Part shown: positions 1 to 8,797 of the stretch, piece after piece
How the letters are laid out: every line of letters begins with the position of its first letter
Position numbering within the stretch: position 1 is the first letter of the stretch
Notes under the pieces: generated by a model
Database searches by the model: none
Seen by the model: the letters and a program-made list of their open reading frames with translations, nothing else
Told to the model about the DNA's origin: nothing
Translations under genes and position numbers: made by a program
Assembly: GCA_000333235.1 (NCBI GenBank)
Contig: CAPN01000047.1
Span: 34,063 to 98,062, forward strand
DNA length: 64,000 bases
DNA from: Pseudoalteromonas luteoviolacea B = ATCC 29581
Lineage (GTDB): Bacteria > Pseudomonadota > Gammaproteobacteria > Enterobacterales > Alteromonadaceae
Direction: 5' to 3'

Positions 1-1
1 G

Positions 2-490
2 AACACTTCCGGGTTAAAAGTTGGCATCACCCGCCATACCCAAATTCCCACACGTTGGATAGATCAAGGTGCAACCCAAGCTTTGCCGATTTTTAAAGTA
101 CAGACCCGCCTGCAATCGGGTTTAGTCGAAGTCGCCTTAGCACAGTTCATTGCCGACAAGACCAACTGGCGAAACATGCTAAAAGACGTCAGTGTCGACG
201 TTGATTTAAACGCTGCGGCAAACCAATTATTACCACAAATTGCCGATAAAATCGCTGAATTAAATACGCTGTATGGCGAAGGCTCGATTGAAATTCTCGA
301 TGAAGACATCTTAGACTTACACTATCCTAAACTAGAAAGTGCAAAAAAATTAACTTCCTTTAATTTCGATAAAGATCCCGTTGCCAGTGGTATCTTAAAA
401 GGCATTAAAGGCCAGTACCTGATCTTTGACACTGGCGTGATTAACATTCGCAAATTTACCGCTTACGAAGTCGCTTTCCAAGCGGTGTAA
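2..490 (+). CDS. DUF2797 family protein (5' end outside window)
   Basis: The frame is open from base 2, so the gene starts before the window; only its C-terminal ~162 residues are seen. The visible part begins with a segment containing VGITR and RWIDQGA, then QALPI and a TRLQSGLVE stretch, followed by a helical region with TNWRNML. I recognise this pattern as the DUF2797 family, conserved in proteobacteria and without an assigned function. No catalytic motif is evident. The first in-frame ATG inside the window (83) is not the true start because homology extends upstream of it. It is convergent with the next gene and their 3' ends overlap by 28 nt (463-490). Family call is from memory of the motif. 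Confidence 0.7.
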   Translation, partial: NTSGLKVGITRHTQIPTRWIDQGATQALPIFKVQTRLQSGLVEVALAQFIADKTNWRNMLKDVSVDVDLNAAANQLLPQIADKIAELNTLYGEGSIEILDEDILDLHYPKLESAKKLTSFNFDKDPVASGILKGIKGQYLIFDTGVINIRKFTAYEVAFQAV

Positions 491-2982
491 AACGTATTCC
501 AGTCAAGCGCGCTAAGGGGCTTACAAAAGAAGTACCCTTGGCTCGTGTGACAGCCAAGTTCTTGTAAAAACGTTTTCTGCTCGAGCTTTTCAACCCCTTC
601 CGCCACCACGCGTAAATTCAACGCTTTTGCCATAAGCACAATGGCACTGACAATTTCACTGTTCCCATACTCATCTGGAATTTTAGCAATAAAGCTAGCG
701 TCGATTTTTAAAATATCAATTGGTAATTTGGTTAAGTAACTCAATGCAGAATAGCCTGTACCAAAATCGTCTAAAGCAATACTCACGCCAAGCGCTTTAA
801 GCTGCTTTAATGCCACTTTCGCTTCGTGAAAGTTACTGACAAAACTGCTTTCTGTTAACTCAATTTCAAGATGGCGTCCATCAATCTGATATTTATCCAG
901 TGCCGCTTGCACTGTTTGTGCAAGATTGCCTTGTCCAAGATGGTGAGCTGAAATGTTGACCGCGATGCGGTTTATTTGAATCCCATTTTCACGCCACGTT
1001 TTAAATTGTTTGCAGGCATGTTCAATTACCCATTTATCCAACTTTACAATGAGCCCTAATTCCTCAGCAAGTGGGATAAATTGGCTAGGAGAGATCATGC
1101 CTAAATTAGGGTCTCGCCAACGAACGAGCGCTTCAATACTGACAATTTTGCCTGACTGCAAACACTCTAAAGGTTGATAGTGTAATTCAAATTCGTTGAG
1201 TTCAAGCGCATTTTGAAAACGACTTAACATGGATAGTCGCTCCAGAGAACGTGCATTCATAGAGGCTTTGTAAAGCTGAAAAGAATTGCGGCCGACTTCT
1301 TTTGAACGATACATCGCAACATCCGCATGCTTTAACAGCATTTCGCTGTCTAATCCATCTTCTGGATACATTGCCGCACCAAGAGACGCTGTCGCACCGA
1401 CCGCCATGCCTGAGATCTGAAACGGCGCCGCAAGCACTCCGAGTACATTATTAGCAAAATTGACGACATGTTCGATAGACTTTACTTCAGTCAACAAAAC
1501 CACGAACTCGTCCCCACCTAAACGTGCTAACGTATCCCCTTCTGGCAAAATGCGTTTTATCCGCTCACTCACTTGCACAAGAAGTTGATCACCCGCGCTA
1601 TGCCCTAAGGTATCGTTCACTTCTTTAAAACGATCTAAATCAATAAACATCACAGCAAGCTTTTGTTGCTCTCGGTGAGCTGCCGCCAAGGCCATTGATA
1701 ATCTATCGTTGAATAAACGACGGTTTGGTAACCCGGTTAACTCGTCAAAATAGGCTAGTCGGACTATTTTTTCTTCTGCATTTTTCCGCTCAGTGATATC
1801 ACTAAAAATCGCTGCAAACAAAACCTCATCACTGTATGGTTCGTTTATTTCTATAATGGTTAGCCATTCGACATAAATGTCACCATTTTTTTTGCGATTA
1901 CAGATCTCTCCTTGCCACACACCTTTCTTTTGTAAGGTTTGCCACATTTCATCGTAATACTCTTGTGTATGCACCCCAGAACTGAGCAAACTGGGCTTTT
2001 TGCCAATCACTTCAAAATCTTGATACCCTGTCAATGCGCTAAATGCCGGATTAATTTGTATAATTTCTCCATTACTGCGCGTGATCATAATGCCATCAAG
2101 CGACGCATTGATGATTCGATTAGCTAAATAAAGGTTTTTTTCAGATTTTTGCAGCGCCAAGTCACGTTGCACCAACACTTTTTCCAATTCGCTACAATAG
2201 GCAGTTTCTATTTCCGTCAGTACGTTTTTAAGCGCAAGCAATCCAATGACTTTACCGTCCTCATTGTCTTTAACCACTAAGTGTCGAATTGCGTTATCCG
2301 TCATAAGCCGATATGCATCGAACAACGTATCTTTAGGCGTAACGTGATGCATAGGATAGGAACACACATCCCAACATGGCACTTGCCAATTTGGGTTCAG
2401 CATCACCTGAGCAATATCACGTTGGGTAATAATACCGAATAGGCATTCCACTAAATTATACACAAGCACCGCAGTTACACGATTTTTGCGCATAACAGCA
2501 ATAGCATCAAGTAGTGGTTGTTCGCTGTCTAAAATACAAATGTTTTTATCGAAATGTGCATCAATGGGGCGAAAATGCAGATAATGATCAAGACCTTGAT
2601 TTCTTACTATGTCAGAAAGTGATACAACGCCACATGGGACATTGAATTTATCCACCACCAATAAATGACGAATGCCTAATTGATGAAATTTAATCGTGGC
2701 TTCACTGAGTGTTTTCTCAACATTGATCGAATGAACAGGTGAAGCCATGTAGTCACCAATCGGTGTTACATTGAGGTCTACTTTATTCAAGTCAATACGA
2801 ACGCAATCGGTTTCTGTCCAAATCCCTACAATGACATCCTGTTCAGTCACAAAAATAGAACTAACGTTTTTAGTACGCATCATTCGAACAGCATCAACCA
2901 GTGCAGTATGTTTATCACAGACTAATAACTGATTCGAAAGTACATCCTTGATCTTAAGCTGCTTAGTATCGCCCGATTTCAT
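463..2982 (-). CDS. CBS-PAS-GGDEF-EAL cyclic-di-GMP signalling protein
   Basis: An 839-residue cytoplasmic protein with no membrane segment. Order: two CBS pairs (about residues 12-130 and 140-260), a short helical linker, a PAS domain (~285-400), GGDEF (~405-570) and EAL (~580-830). The cyclase signature GGDEF is intact at 489-493. The phosphodiesterase motifs are also intact: EAL at 617-619, then ELTES, DDFGTGYSAL and VAEGVE. Either or both activities are therefore possible. The product-inhibition RxxD site five residues before GGDEF is PEGD (480-483), so the usual Arg is missing and feedback inhibition may be lost. CBS pairs usually bind adenine nucleotides, which suggests coupling of energy or nucleotide status to c-di-GMP. 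Monocistronic; its 3' end overlaps the DUF2797 gene. Confidence 0.92.
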   Translation of the reverse strand: MKSGDTKQLKIKDVLSNQLLVCDKHTALVDAVRMMRTKNVSSIFVTEQDVIVGIWTETDCVRIDLNKVDLNVTPIGDYMASPVHSINVEKTLSEATIKFHQLGIRHLLVVDKFNVPCGVVSLSDIVRNQGLDHYLHFRPIDAHFDKNICILDSEQPLLDAIAVMRKNRVTAVLVYNLVECLFGIITQRDIAQVMLNPNWQVPCWDVCSYPMHHVTPKDTLFDAYRLMTDNAIRHLVVKDNEDGKVIGLLALKNVLTEIETAYCSELEKVLVQRDLALQKSEKNLYLANRIINASLDGIMITRSNGEIIQINPAFSALTGYQDFEVIGKKPSLLSSGVHTQEYYDEMWQTLQKKGVWQGEICNRKKNGDIYVEWLTIIEINEPYSDEVLFAAIFSDITERKNAEEKIVRLAYFDELTGLPNRRLFNDRLSMALAAAHREQQKLAVMFIDLDRFKEVNDTLGHSAGDQLLVQVSERIKRILPEGDTLARLGGDEFVVLLTEVKSIEHVVNFANNVLGVLAAPFQISGMAVGATASLGAAMYPEDGLDSEMLLKHADVAMYRSKEVGRNSFQLYKASMNARSLERLSMLSRFQNALELNEFELHYQPLECLQSGKIVSIEALVRWRDPNLGMISPSQFIPLAEELGLIVKLDKWVIEHACKQFKTWRENGIQINRIAVNISAHHLGQGNLAQTVQAALDKYQIDGRHLEIELTESSFVSNFHEAKVALKQLKALGVSIALDDFGTGYSALSYLTKLPIDILKIDASFIAKIPDEYGNSEIVSAIVLMAKALNLRVVAEGVEKLEQKTFLQELGCHTSQGYFFCKPLSALDWNTFYTAWKATS

Positions 2983-3058
2983 TAAAACAATCTCGCCTTA
3001 CCTATCCGCTTTGCAGTATAATTTCGCTCAGACTTTTTACTTTGATTGAGAACAAGAT

Positions 3059-3397
3059 ATGAGCATAAACTCGTACCCAGTTTTGCTAGTTTCGTTTGGG
3101 GAAGTGCAACTGATCGACACTGATGAAAAGTTAAAAAACGAAGTTTTTCATATAGATAAAGAATATTTCGCTGAAACAAGAATAATTACAAAAGAGAACT
3201 ACCACTTTAGTCTAACAGGGCAACCATTGACCCCACTTACCTTATCTGTTCTCACTGCACTGGTTAAAGAAACGTTACTACTTGATGGTCACTGCTGCGT
3301 CGAAAAAATTCAATTAAACTCAGTGCTTGATGCCTTTTCCCTACTCGCTGTCGACCAAAGCCCGCAAGTGTGCAGCAACACTTCGCCCCAACGATGA
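3059..3397 (+). CDS. Small protein, possibly DUF4144 family
   Basis: A 112-residue soluble protein. The C-terminal half carries LLDGHCCVEKI, resembling the GHCC-x-K-I stretch I associate with DUF4144 proteins of Alteromonadales and Vibrio; no function is known for that family. It is divergent from the GGDEF-EAL gene and starts 76 bp from it. ATG at 3059 directly follows an AGAACAAGAT stretch, a weak ribosome binding site. The 3' end overlaps the convergent deacetylase-like gene by 57 nt, which lowers confidence a little, although both frames look coding. It could be a chance frame, but the hydrophobic/charged pattern and the paired Cys argue for a real gene. Confidence 0.55.
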   Translation: MSINSYPVLLVSFGEVQLIDTDEKLKNEVFHIDKEYFAETRIITKENYHFSLTGQPLTPLTLSVLTALVKETLLLDGHCCVEKIQLNSVLDAFSLLAVDQSPQVCSNTSPQR

Positions 3398-4261
3398 GAG
3401 CTCGTATCCTCCTTCTAAAAAAGACACGATACCTTTGCACTTTATCTCTTTGACCACAGAGGCGATTTGTTCACTGAACCAACTGTAATCCGCTTCGACG
3501 AAAGATAAGCTTGCCATATCATCTTCTAAATGCGCATCGAAACCGGCACTGATGAACAGCATTTGCGGTTTAAATTCGCGCAACTTAGGTAACCAGTGTT
3601 GTTCAACCACTAACTTGAAGTCATTACCGTTACTATTGATAGGTAAGGGAGAATTCACAATATGATCATTATTTTCAATGGGTGTGTTTGGGTAGAATGG
3701 GTATTGAAAGAGTGAACAAAACAACACGTTTTTATCTTCTCTAAAAATATCTTGCGTGCCATTACCATGATGCACATCGATGTCCAAAATCGCAACACGT
3801 TCGATACCTAATTCCTGAGCGTGCTTAACCGCAATAGCCACGTTATTAAAAACACAAAACCCTGAAGAAGTCGTTTGATTAGCATGATGACCCGGTGGAC
3901 GCACAGCACAAAACGCGGCATCGAACTCGTCGTTTAAAATACCATCGACGGCCATAATACCAGCACCAATTGCTCGTTCTATCGCCTTGAACGATTCAGG
4001 ACACAACCACGTATCACCATCGAGTTCATTTAACCCCTCACTTGGTAATGACGACAAAACATGCTCAATCATGGCTGAACTATGGACAGTACGAATGTCG
4101 TCGACTGAGCATTTAGGTGCCGTTTTTTGCAATAAAGAAAGATCCAATCCCGACGCTAAAATTCTGTCTGAAATCGCATCGAGTCGCTCTGGGCACTCAG
4201 GGTGATCGTCAATCATTTTATGACGTCGACAAAGAGGATGGCTGATTAACGCCGTACGCAT
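3341..4261 (-). CDS. Histone deacetylase superfamily hydrolase
   Basis: A 306-residue zinc hydrolase of the arginase/deacetylase fold, close in motif set to bacterial class II HDAC-like proteins and acetylpolyamine amidohydrolases. Visible signatures: HPECPERL near residue 20, RPPGHHA at 121-127 (paired catalytic His 125/126), DIDVHHGNGTQD (zinc ligands Asp162 and His164), SAGFDAH (Asp242) and EGGYEL near the C-terminus. All metal and charge-relay residues appear present, so it should be active on an N-acetylated amine or lysine, but the substrate cannot be told from sequence. Start ATG at 4261. No operon partner; convergent and overlapping with the small DUF4144-like gene. Confidence 0.9.
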   Translation of the reverse strand: MRTALISHPLCRRHKMIDDHPECPERLDAISDRILASGLDLSLLQKTAPKCSVDDIRTVHSSAMIEHVLSSLPSEGLNELDGDTWLCPESFKAIERAIGAGIMAVDGILNDEFDAAFCAVRPPGHHANQTTSSGFCVFNNVAIAVKHAQELGIERVAILDIDVHHGNGTQDIFREDKNVLFCSLFQYPFYPNTPIENNDHIVNSPLPINSNGNDFKLVVEQHWLPKLREFKPQMLFISAGFDAHLEDDMASLSFVEADYSWFSEQIASVVKEIKCKGIVSFLEGGYELSSLGRSVAAHLRALVDSE

Positions 4262-4356
4262 AACGTAAATCCTTGTTGGAATCGAATCTGCTTGTCAGTC
4301 TAGCAAAGCACCAGTCTTGATGCTTTGCTACTTTGGCATAACACGCAACAACGTTA

Positions 4357-5910
4357 TTATTTCGCTTTTAAATTAAGGTTATGAAAATCAAAACTAAAAT
4401 CGGTAATTTGTGGATTAACGAATTTCATCTGCGCGCCGCTAACATGCTGTTGTTCATCCACATCAAAAGTGATGTAAGCATCTGCTTCGAGTAGCTTTTC
4501 ATCCCACTTAACCACAAACGTATTACCGGTATAATGTTCAAGCTTACCTTTAAGTCGCGCTGTGTGTGTAAAATCAATGCGTAACGCTTCACCTATCGAT
4601 TCAATCACTACATCGCCGTACCACGCGCTGTGCAGTGTGCCAGTGTAGTGCTGTAACGCTAAACTCGGTTGAGGTGAAGCTATTTTTGCAGGCCCTAATT
4701 GGGCATAGGCTTTTTTCTTGCCTTCGTGATAGGTCTTGGCCATCTCACTGACCCAATCTTTGTCTTCTAACCCCAATACATCTTCAAATACTTCGCTTAT
4801 GATAGCGCTGAGGCCCGGATAGGCTTGTTGGTTACTAAGCACGACGACACCAACGCCTTTTTCAGGGAGCATCGCCACTTGTGACACCATCCCTAAAATT
4901 CCGCCACCATGACCCAACTTTTTGTAGCCAAAATAGTCTTCAATCGCAAATCCTAGCCCATAGCCTCGAAATTGTTGTCGCGTGCTTTCAAACGCAGACT
5001 CGGAAGCTAAACGCATGATATGTGGGTGCCACGTTTGCTGTTGTTGCTCTTTACTCACGAGCGTTTCACCACGTGGCGTTTTACCGTAGCCTAGTTGTGT
5101 TAGTAACCACTGACTCATGTCTTCAACGTTTGACGCAATTGCGCCTGCACCTTGAAAATCTTCGAGGTAATTGACAAAAAATGGATGCAACTTGCCTTCA
5201 TAAGGTATGTGACCTGTTGCAAAGTTCTGATTTTCCTTCGGAATGCGTGAGAAACCCGCTTTGGAGGTAGTCATATTTAGGGGCTTCATGATCCGCGACT
5301 CAATAAACTCAGCCCAAGATTGCCCTGATACACGTGCAACCACTTCACCTGCGGTGACAAACATTAAGTTGTTATAAGCATATTCAGAGCGAAAGCTCGA
5401 CACCGGCTTTAAGTGTTTCAAGCCAGCTAAAATGTCCTTGGTGCTTTTGTTGGTATCTGGCCATATCATTAAATCACCAGCGCCAAGCCCCAGACCGCTG
5501 CGATGACTAAGCAAATCGCGAATGCGCATTTCTCTCGTCACATAAGGATCTGCCAGTTCAAATTCTGGCAAGTGAGTGATGACGGGGTCGTCCCATTTTA
5601 ACTTTCCTTCATCCACTAGCATCGCGAGCGCAGTGGCGGTAAAAGCTTTGGTATTGGATGCTATACCAAACAACGTTTGACTTGTTACTGGCGCTTTTTC
5701 ATCGAGGTGACGCACTCCATACCCCTTGGCAAGCACAACTTTACCGTTTTCAACCACACCAATTGCAAGACCTGGAATCGCAAATTGCTTCATCGCACTG
5801 TGAACAGCCGCATCAATATCAGCCACATTGACTTGTGCGTTTGCTTGTAAGCTTAAGCCCAAAGCAGACAACCCGAGTGACACCGAAAAGGCGATTTTTT
5901 TAATAAGCAT
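4357..5910 (-). CDS. Exported serine hydrolase, beta-lactamase/EstB fold
   Basis: A 517-residue protein beginning with a signal peptide (charged MLIKK, hydrophobic core, cleavage near ANA at 24-26), so periplasmic. The penicillin-binding-protein-like catalytic domain has SNTK (Ser85, Lys88), YNN (Tyr179, Asn181) and HGG (334-336), the three canonical boxes of class C beta-lactamase-like esterases and D-aminopeptidases. The last ~110 residues form a beta-rich module like the DUF3471 domain that often follows this fold. The His box favours a carboxylesterase or peptidase over a true beta-lactamase; substrate unknown. Transcribed alone, ~95 bp upstream of the deacetylase-like gene. Confidence 0.88.
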   Translation of the reverse strand: MLIKKIAFSVSLGLSALGLSLQANAQVNVADIDAAVHSAMKQFAIPGLAIGVVENGKVVLAKGYGVRHLDEKAPVTSQTLFGIASNTKAFTATALAMLVDEGKLKWDDPVITHLPEFELADPYVTREMRIRDLLSHRSGLGLGAGDLMIWPDTNKSTKDILAGLKHLKPVSSFRSEYAYNNLMFVTAGEVVARVSGQSWAEFIESRIMKPLNMTTSKAGFSRIPKENQNFATGHIPYEGKLHPFFVNYLEDFQGAGAIASNVEDMSQWLLTQLGYGKTPRGETLVSKEQQQQTWHPHIMRLASESAFESTRQQFRGYGLGFAIEDYFGYKKLGHGGGILGMVSQVAMLPEKGVGVVVLSNQQAYPGLSAIISEVFEDVLGLEDKDWVSEMAKTYHEGKKKAYAQLGPAKIASPQPSLALQHYTGTLHSAWYGDVVIESIGEALRIDFTHTARLKGKLEHYTGNTFVVKWDEKLLEADAYITFDVDEQQHVSGAQMKFVNPQITDFSFDFHNLNLKAK

Positions 5911-5945
5911 CTTGTTGTATCCCTGTTATTGTTGTTTTCTCGCAG

Positions 5946-6458
5946 CTAGGCTCTATTTATCGTTTTATATAACGACCATTCTCGCGCTGCCCGCGCATCA
6001 TCTAAGTCTTCTTGCACCAACGTCGCCTTTATCATGCTTAAATAGAACTCTGGAACGTTAGCTTCTATTGCCCCTTGGATAACATGGTTTAAGTACCAAG
6101 GATAAGGCTTTAAACTATCATCATGGGTGTTGGCAACATAGGCAAATGCGTTAAAGCTACGCCCATCTTGGAACGAAACGCGAATATCCACACAATCGTA
6201 ACGCTCACCCTCTATGTCATCCAAAATGCGCTTTTCGGCTTCAGTTAAAGCATATACCATCCCAAATACTCGCTCGCCTTGCGCCTTTTCAATATCACAC
6301 TTTGCTGAGCCATCTGTTGAATGCATGCGAAACGTCAATTTCCAATTGTCTAAATGAGCCGCACCAATCAATCGAGCGTTTGGCAATCGTGCGAATAAAC
6401 GCGCTGTTGCCATGTTTGATCCATATGAAAAATTATAAACTTGTTTTTGTTCACTCAT
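5946..6458 (-). CDS. Gamma-glutamylcyclotransferase-like (GGCT/AIG2) protein
   Basis: A 170-residue single-domain protein with the family hallmark YGSNM near the N-terminus (FSYGSNM at ~11-17), followed by ARLIGAAHLDNWKLTF and VFGMVYALTEAEKRILDDIEG, which fits the GGCT substrate pocket and its catalytic Glu. Members cyclise gamma-glutamyl amino acids or amines to 5-oxoproline; the exact substrate is not predictable. Its ATG overlaps the stop of the upstream LysE-type exporter gene (ATGA at 6455-6458), so the two are translationally coupled. The pairing may mean that the hydrolysed compound and the exported amine are related, which is inference only. Confidence 0.82.
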   Translation of the reverse strand: MSEQKQVYNFSYGSNMATARLFARLPNARLIGAAHLDNWKLTFRMHSTDGSAKCDIEKAQGERVFGMVYALTEAEKRILDDIEGERYDCVDIRVSFQDGRSFNAFAYVANTHDDSLKPYPWYLNHVIQGAIEANVPEFYLSMIKATLVQEDLDDARAAREWSLYKTINRA

Positions 6459-7081
6459 TGCACCACCACTCTTACCGCTAACGCCACTAATACAATCCCT
6501 ATTCCACGGTCAAACCAATGGCCAGCACGATGAAAAAATTGTCGTACGTTCGGTTTGCTCAGCACCATAGACAATCCAGAAAACCACGCCCAGGTAGCGA
6601 TAGCCATATAAACACCATAAATACCCTGAATTGCAACAGGCGTAGAGGCACTGATAATCAAGGTAAACAGCGACAGGAAAAACAAGGTCGCCTTGGGGTT
6701 TAACACGTTTACTAAAAACCCTCGCCGCAAAGCAATAAACGCGGATTCAAAGCGCTCATTTGCCGCGATATCAGCAAGCGGTCCTGTTGCTGGTTTGGCC
6801 CGCAATGCTTGAACACCGATATACAGCAAATAGGCTCCTGCAACGTATTTTAGGGCATTAAACAATGCTTCTGACTGGGACAAAATGACTGCAACCCCCA
6901 ATAAACAATATGCAACATGAACAAAAATACCAAGCGCAATACCTGCACTGGTCCACAGTGCATTTTGTCGTCCATGCTGCACACTTTGTTTAAGCACAAT
7001 AGCGAAATCAGGTCCTGGGCTTGCCACTGCAAAAAAGTGAGCAATGACGATGAGTATAAATTCATCTAAATAACTAAGCAT
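6455..7081 (-). CDS. LysE/RhtB family amino-acid exporter
   Basis: Start chosen at ATG 7081 (MLSYLDEF) since the longer frame adds only a non-hydrophobic leader inside the upstream gene. The 208-residue product has the family N-terminus with FFAVASPGPDF (the conserved SPGPD in the first loop), then six predicted membrane helices and a second-helix block SAGIALGIFVHVAYCLLG. Such carriers use the proton gradient to export amino acids or derivatives (homoserine, threonine, lysine). It overlaps the upstream hypothetical gene by 8 nt and the downstream GGCT gene by 4 nt, within a compact minus-strand operon from 8359 to 5946. Confidence 0.88.
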   Translation of the reverse strand: MLSYLDEFILIVIAHFFAVASPGPDFAIVLKQSVQHGRQNALWTSAGIALGIFVHVAYCLLGVAVILSQSEALFNALKYVAGAYLLYIGVQALRAKPATGPLADIAANERFESAFIALRRGFLVNVLNPKATLFFLSLFTLIISASTPVAIQGIYGVYMAIATWAWFSGLSMVLSKPNVRQFFHRAGHWFDRGIGIVLVALAVRVVVQ

Positions 7082-7868
7082 GTTGCCGCGACTCCATCGC
7101 AAGTAAAACAGGTTGAGAAGTACTTGAAAAATACCGCGCTACTTGCGCTTTTGCTTGTTTATATTGACTGCGTAAGTGCGGTTTCAAATGCTTACTTGCC
7201 TGGCTTTGCGGTTTAAAATGCGCTACCAAGGCATGTGCAAATAGCGTTTGCGCTTCAGTTAGTGCTGCTTGTCGATTGGCATAGGGGTTAAAACACGAAC
7301 CACACCCACCTTTAAATTGATACGCCGTGTTACTCAGCATGACGCCAAACCCTAAAAATACCGCGATGACATCACACGCTTGCGGCAGTTGTGTTTTGCC
7401 ACCCGGTGGCAACTCGCCCGTTTGCTGCTGCACCGTTGCCACTAATAAATGGGATAATCCTATCGCGAAACTTGCCACTAAATCTTCGGGTTGATTGATT
7501 TGCTGAGGGTTAAACGAAAATTCAATGGGAGGGGCATTATCGAAATTAATTTGGCTCGATGGTCCACGTAAACTATTAATTACCGACATCCTAGGCAACG
7601 ATTGCTGACGACTATGACTTGGATTTACCAACGCAAGTGGCCAGTGCGACATCCCTGCGAAATCAACCACGCGCTTAAACACACTGCTTGCCATCGACTC
7701 GATACTATTCACGGTATCAGGAAAATCTTCACGCGATGGGGTAACAATTTTGCTGTATTGTAAAAAATGTTTACCATCTAAATGGGTTGCAGCCCACACA
7801 AAGGTATCCACGATAAACGCCAATTCGTCTTCATCGACCAGAGGTTTAGGTTTAAACCACGCTAACAT
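7074..7868 (-). CDS. Conserved hypothetical protein, Cys-containing
   Basis: A 264-residue soluble protein that I do not recognise. Start taken at ATG 7868 because it overlaps the creA stop as TAATG, a classic coupling arrangement; an in-frame start 33 nt upstream would lie inside creA. Visible traits: an acidic N-terminus (PLVDEDE), a central segment rich in small polar residues, a GGCGSCFNPYANRQAA motif around residue 200 whose two Cys could bind a metal or form a disulfide, and a basic helical C-terminus. No signal peptide or membrane helix. It sits between creA and a LysE-type exporter; the context suggests no clear function. Confidence 0.7.
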   Translation of the reverse strand: MLAWFKPKPLVDEDELAFIVDTFVWAATHLDGKHFLQYSKIVTPSREDFPDTVNSIESMASSVFKRVVDFAGMSHWPLALVNPSHSRQQSLPRMSVINSLRGPSSQINFDNAPPIEFSFNPQQINQPEDLVASFAIGLSHLLVATVQQQTGELPPGGKTQLPQACDVIAVFLGFGVMLSNTAYQFKGGCGSCFNPYANRQAALTEAQTLFAHALVAHFKPQSQASKHLKPHLRSQYKQAKAQVARYFSSTSQPVLLAMESRQHA

Positions 7869-8359
7869 TATTTTACACCTTGCTGCAGTGCCCAATCCCA
7901 TGCTTGAGTGCCATATAATGGCACACTCGATAAAGCATGATGATGACTACCTGACGTTTCTTTAGTTGAATAAGAGATATACAAAAGCGTTTTGCTCTTT
8001 GCATCAAAAACGCGACGAACTTTCAATGATTTAAACAACACGCTTTTTGAGGTACTAAACACCACTTCACCTGATTTATCTAAATCTATTGTCGCTAACT
8101 GCTCTTTGGTAATCGGCCCAGTTTGTCGACACGCAATGGACATATCAGACGGATCCGCGAAATCTAAATTCGCTTCAACATGACTTACATGGCATGTGAC
8201 ACCGGTTACTTTTGGATCTGTCCAACCGCTTACAATCACGTCTTTAGTAGTAAAAAGGCCTAAACTCACCTTGGCTGCATCATCACTGCAACCACCAAGC
8301 GCGGCCAGAACAAAAACGGCTAGTAAAGCCGTTTTACTGGGTATTTGACAATTTATCAT
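7868..8359 (-). CDS. creA: CreA family lipoprotein
   Basis: A 163-residue protein with a lipoprotein signal (hydrophobic stretch ending LGGC at ~21-24), so probably lipid-anchored in the envelope; E. coli CreA itself is annotated as a periplasmic protein. The conserved core VTGVTCHVSHVEA, then SIACRQTGPI and SLKVRRVFDAKSKTLLYISYST, is typical of the CreA family, whose biochemical role is unknown. In enterobacteria creA lies with the CreBCD system; here it heads an operon with a hypothetical gene, a LysE-type exporter and a GGCT gene, so the cre linkage is not kept. Confidence 0.87.
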   Translation of the reverse strand: MINCQIPSKTALLAVFVLAALGGCSDDAAKVSLGLFTTKDVIVSGWTDPKVTGVTCHVSHVEANLDFADPSDMSIACRQTGPITKEQLATIDLDKSGEVVFSTSKSVLFKSLKVRRVFDAKSKTLLYISYSTKETSGSHHHALSSVPLYGTQAWDWALQQGVK

Positions 8360-8429
8360 TGTAGATTCCTTTTGTATCAGTCATAAGCTTGCTAAACTAG
8401 CTAGCAAATTTACGATGTGTCTACTTGCT

Positions 8430-8759
8430 ATGCCTCATATCATCATAGAGCACTCCGAAAACCTCCCTATCTTGCCACAAGTTTTGGTCGAGCGTGTACA
8501 TAAAGCCGCAATTGCCACTGAGCTATTTGACCCTATCACAGTCAAAACTCGTGCAGCCGCCTATCAACACTTTACCATTGCGGATCACTTAGATGGTTTT
8601 GTCCACATTCAAGCGCACATCATGGCAGGAAGAACCACAGAGCAAAAGCAGGTACTAAGCGAAGCCTTGCTCGAGTGCCTGAGTACTTATTGTTCTGAGT
8701 TTTATTCGCTAAGCGTCCACGTTTACGACTTATTGCCAGACATCTATCGAAAAATTTAA
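8430..8759 (+). CDS. 5-carboxymethyl-2-hydroxymuconate isomerase-like tautomerase
   Basis: Start set at ATG 8430, giving MPHIIIEHSENL: the residue after Met is Pro, which becomes the N-terminal catalytic base in the tautomerase/CHMI fold, so this start is mechanistically favoured over an upstream ATG at 8415. 109 residues, with the CHMI-type middle TRAAAYQHFTIAD and FVHIQAHIMAGR. The classical enzyme works in homoprotocatechuate degradation, but no hpa genes lie nearby, so the physiological substrate is uncertain. It is 38 bp upstream of rsuA and could be cotranscribed with it. Divergent from creA with a 70-bp gap. Confidence 0.85.
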   Translation: MPHIIIEHSENLPILPQVLVERVHKAAIATELFDPITVKTRAAAYQHFTIADHLDGFVHIQAHIMAGRTTEQKQVLSEALLECLSTYCSEFYSLSVHVYDLLPDIYRKI

Positions 8760-8797
8760 TATGCACGCCTACCGCGATGCCTAACCTGAGAGCCACA

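Noticed and set aside
2982..3179. Minus-strand frame directly upstream of the GGDEF-EAL gene
   Set aside because: Mostly antisense to the DUF4144-like gene and covers the probable promoter; no family resemblance.
4357..5910. True class C beta-lactamase
   Set aside because: SxxK, YxN and HGG boxes fit the esterase/peptidase branch; the KTG box typical of class C is replaced by HGG and a DUF3471-like tail is present.
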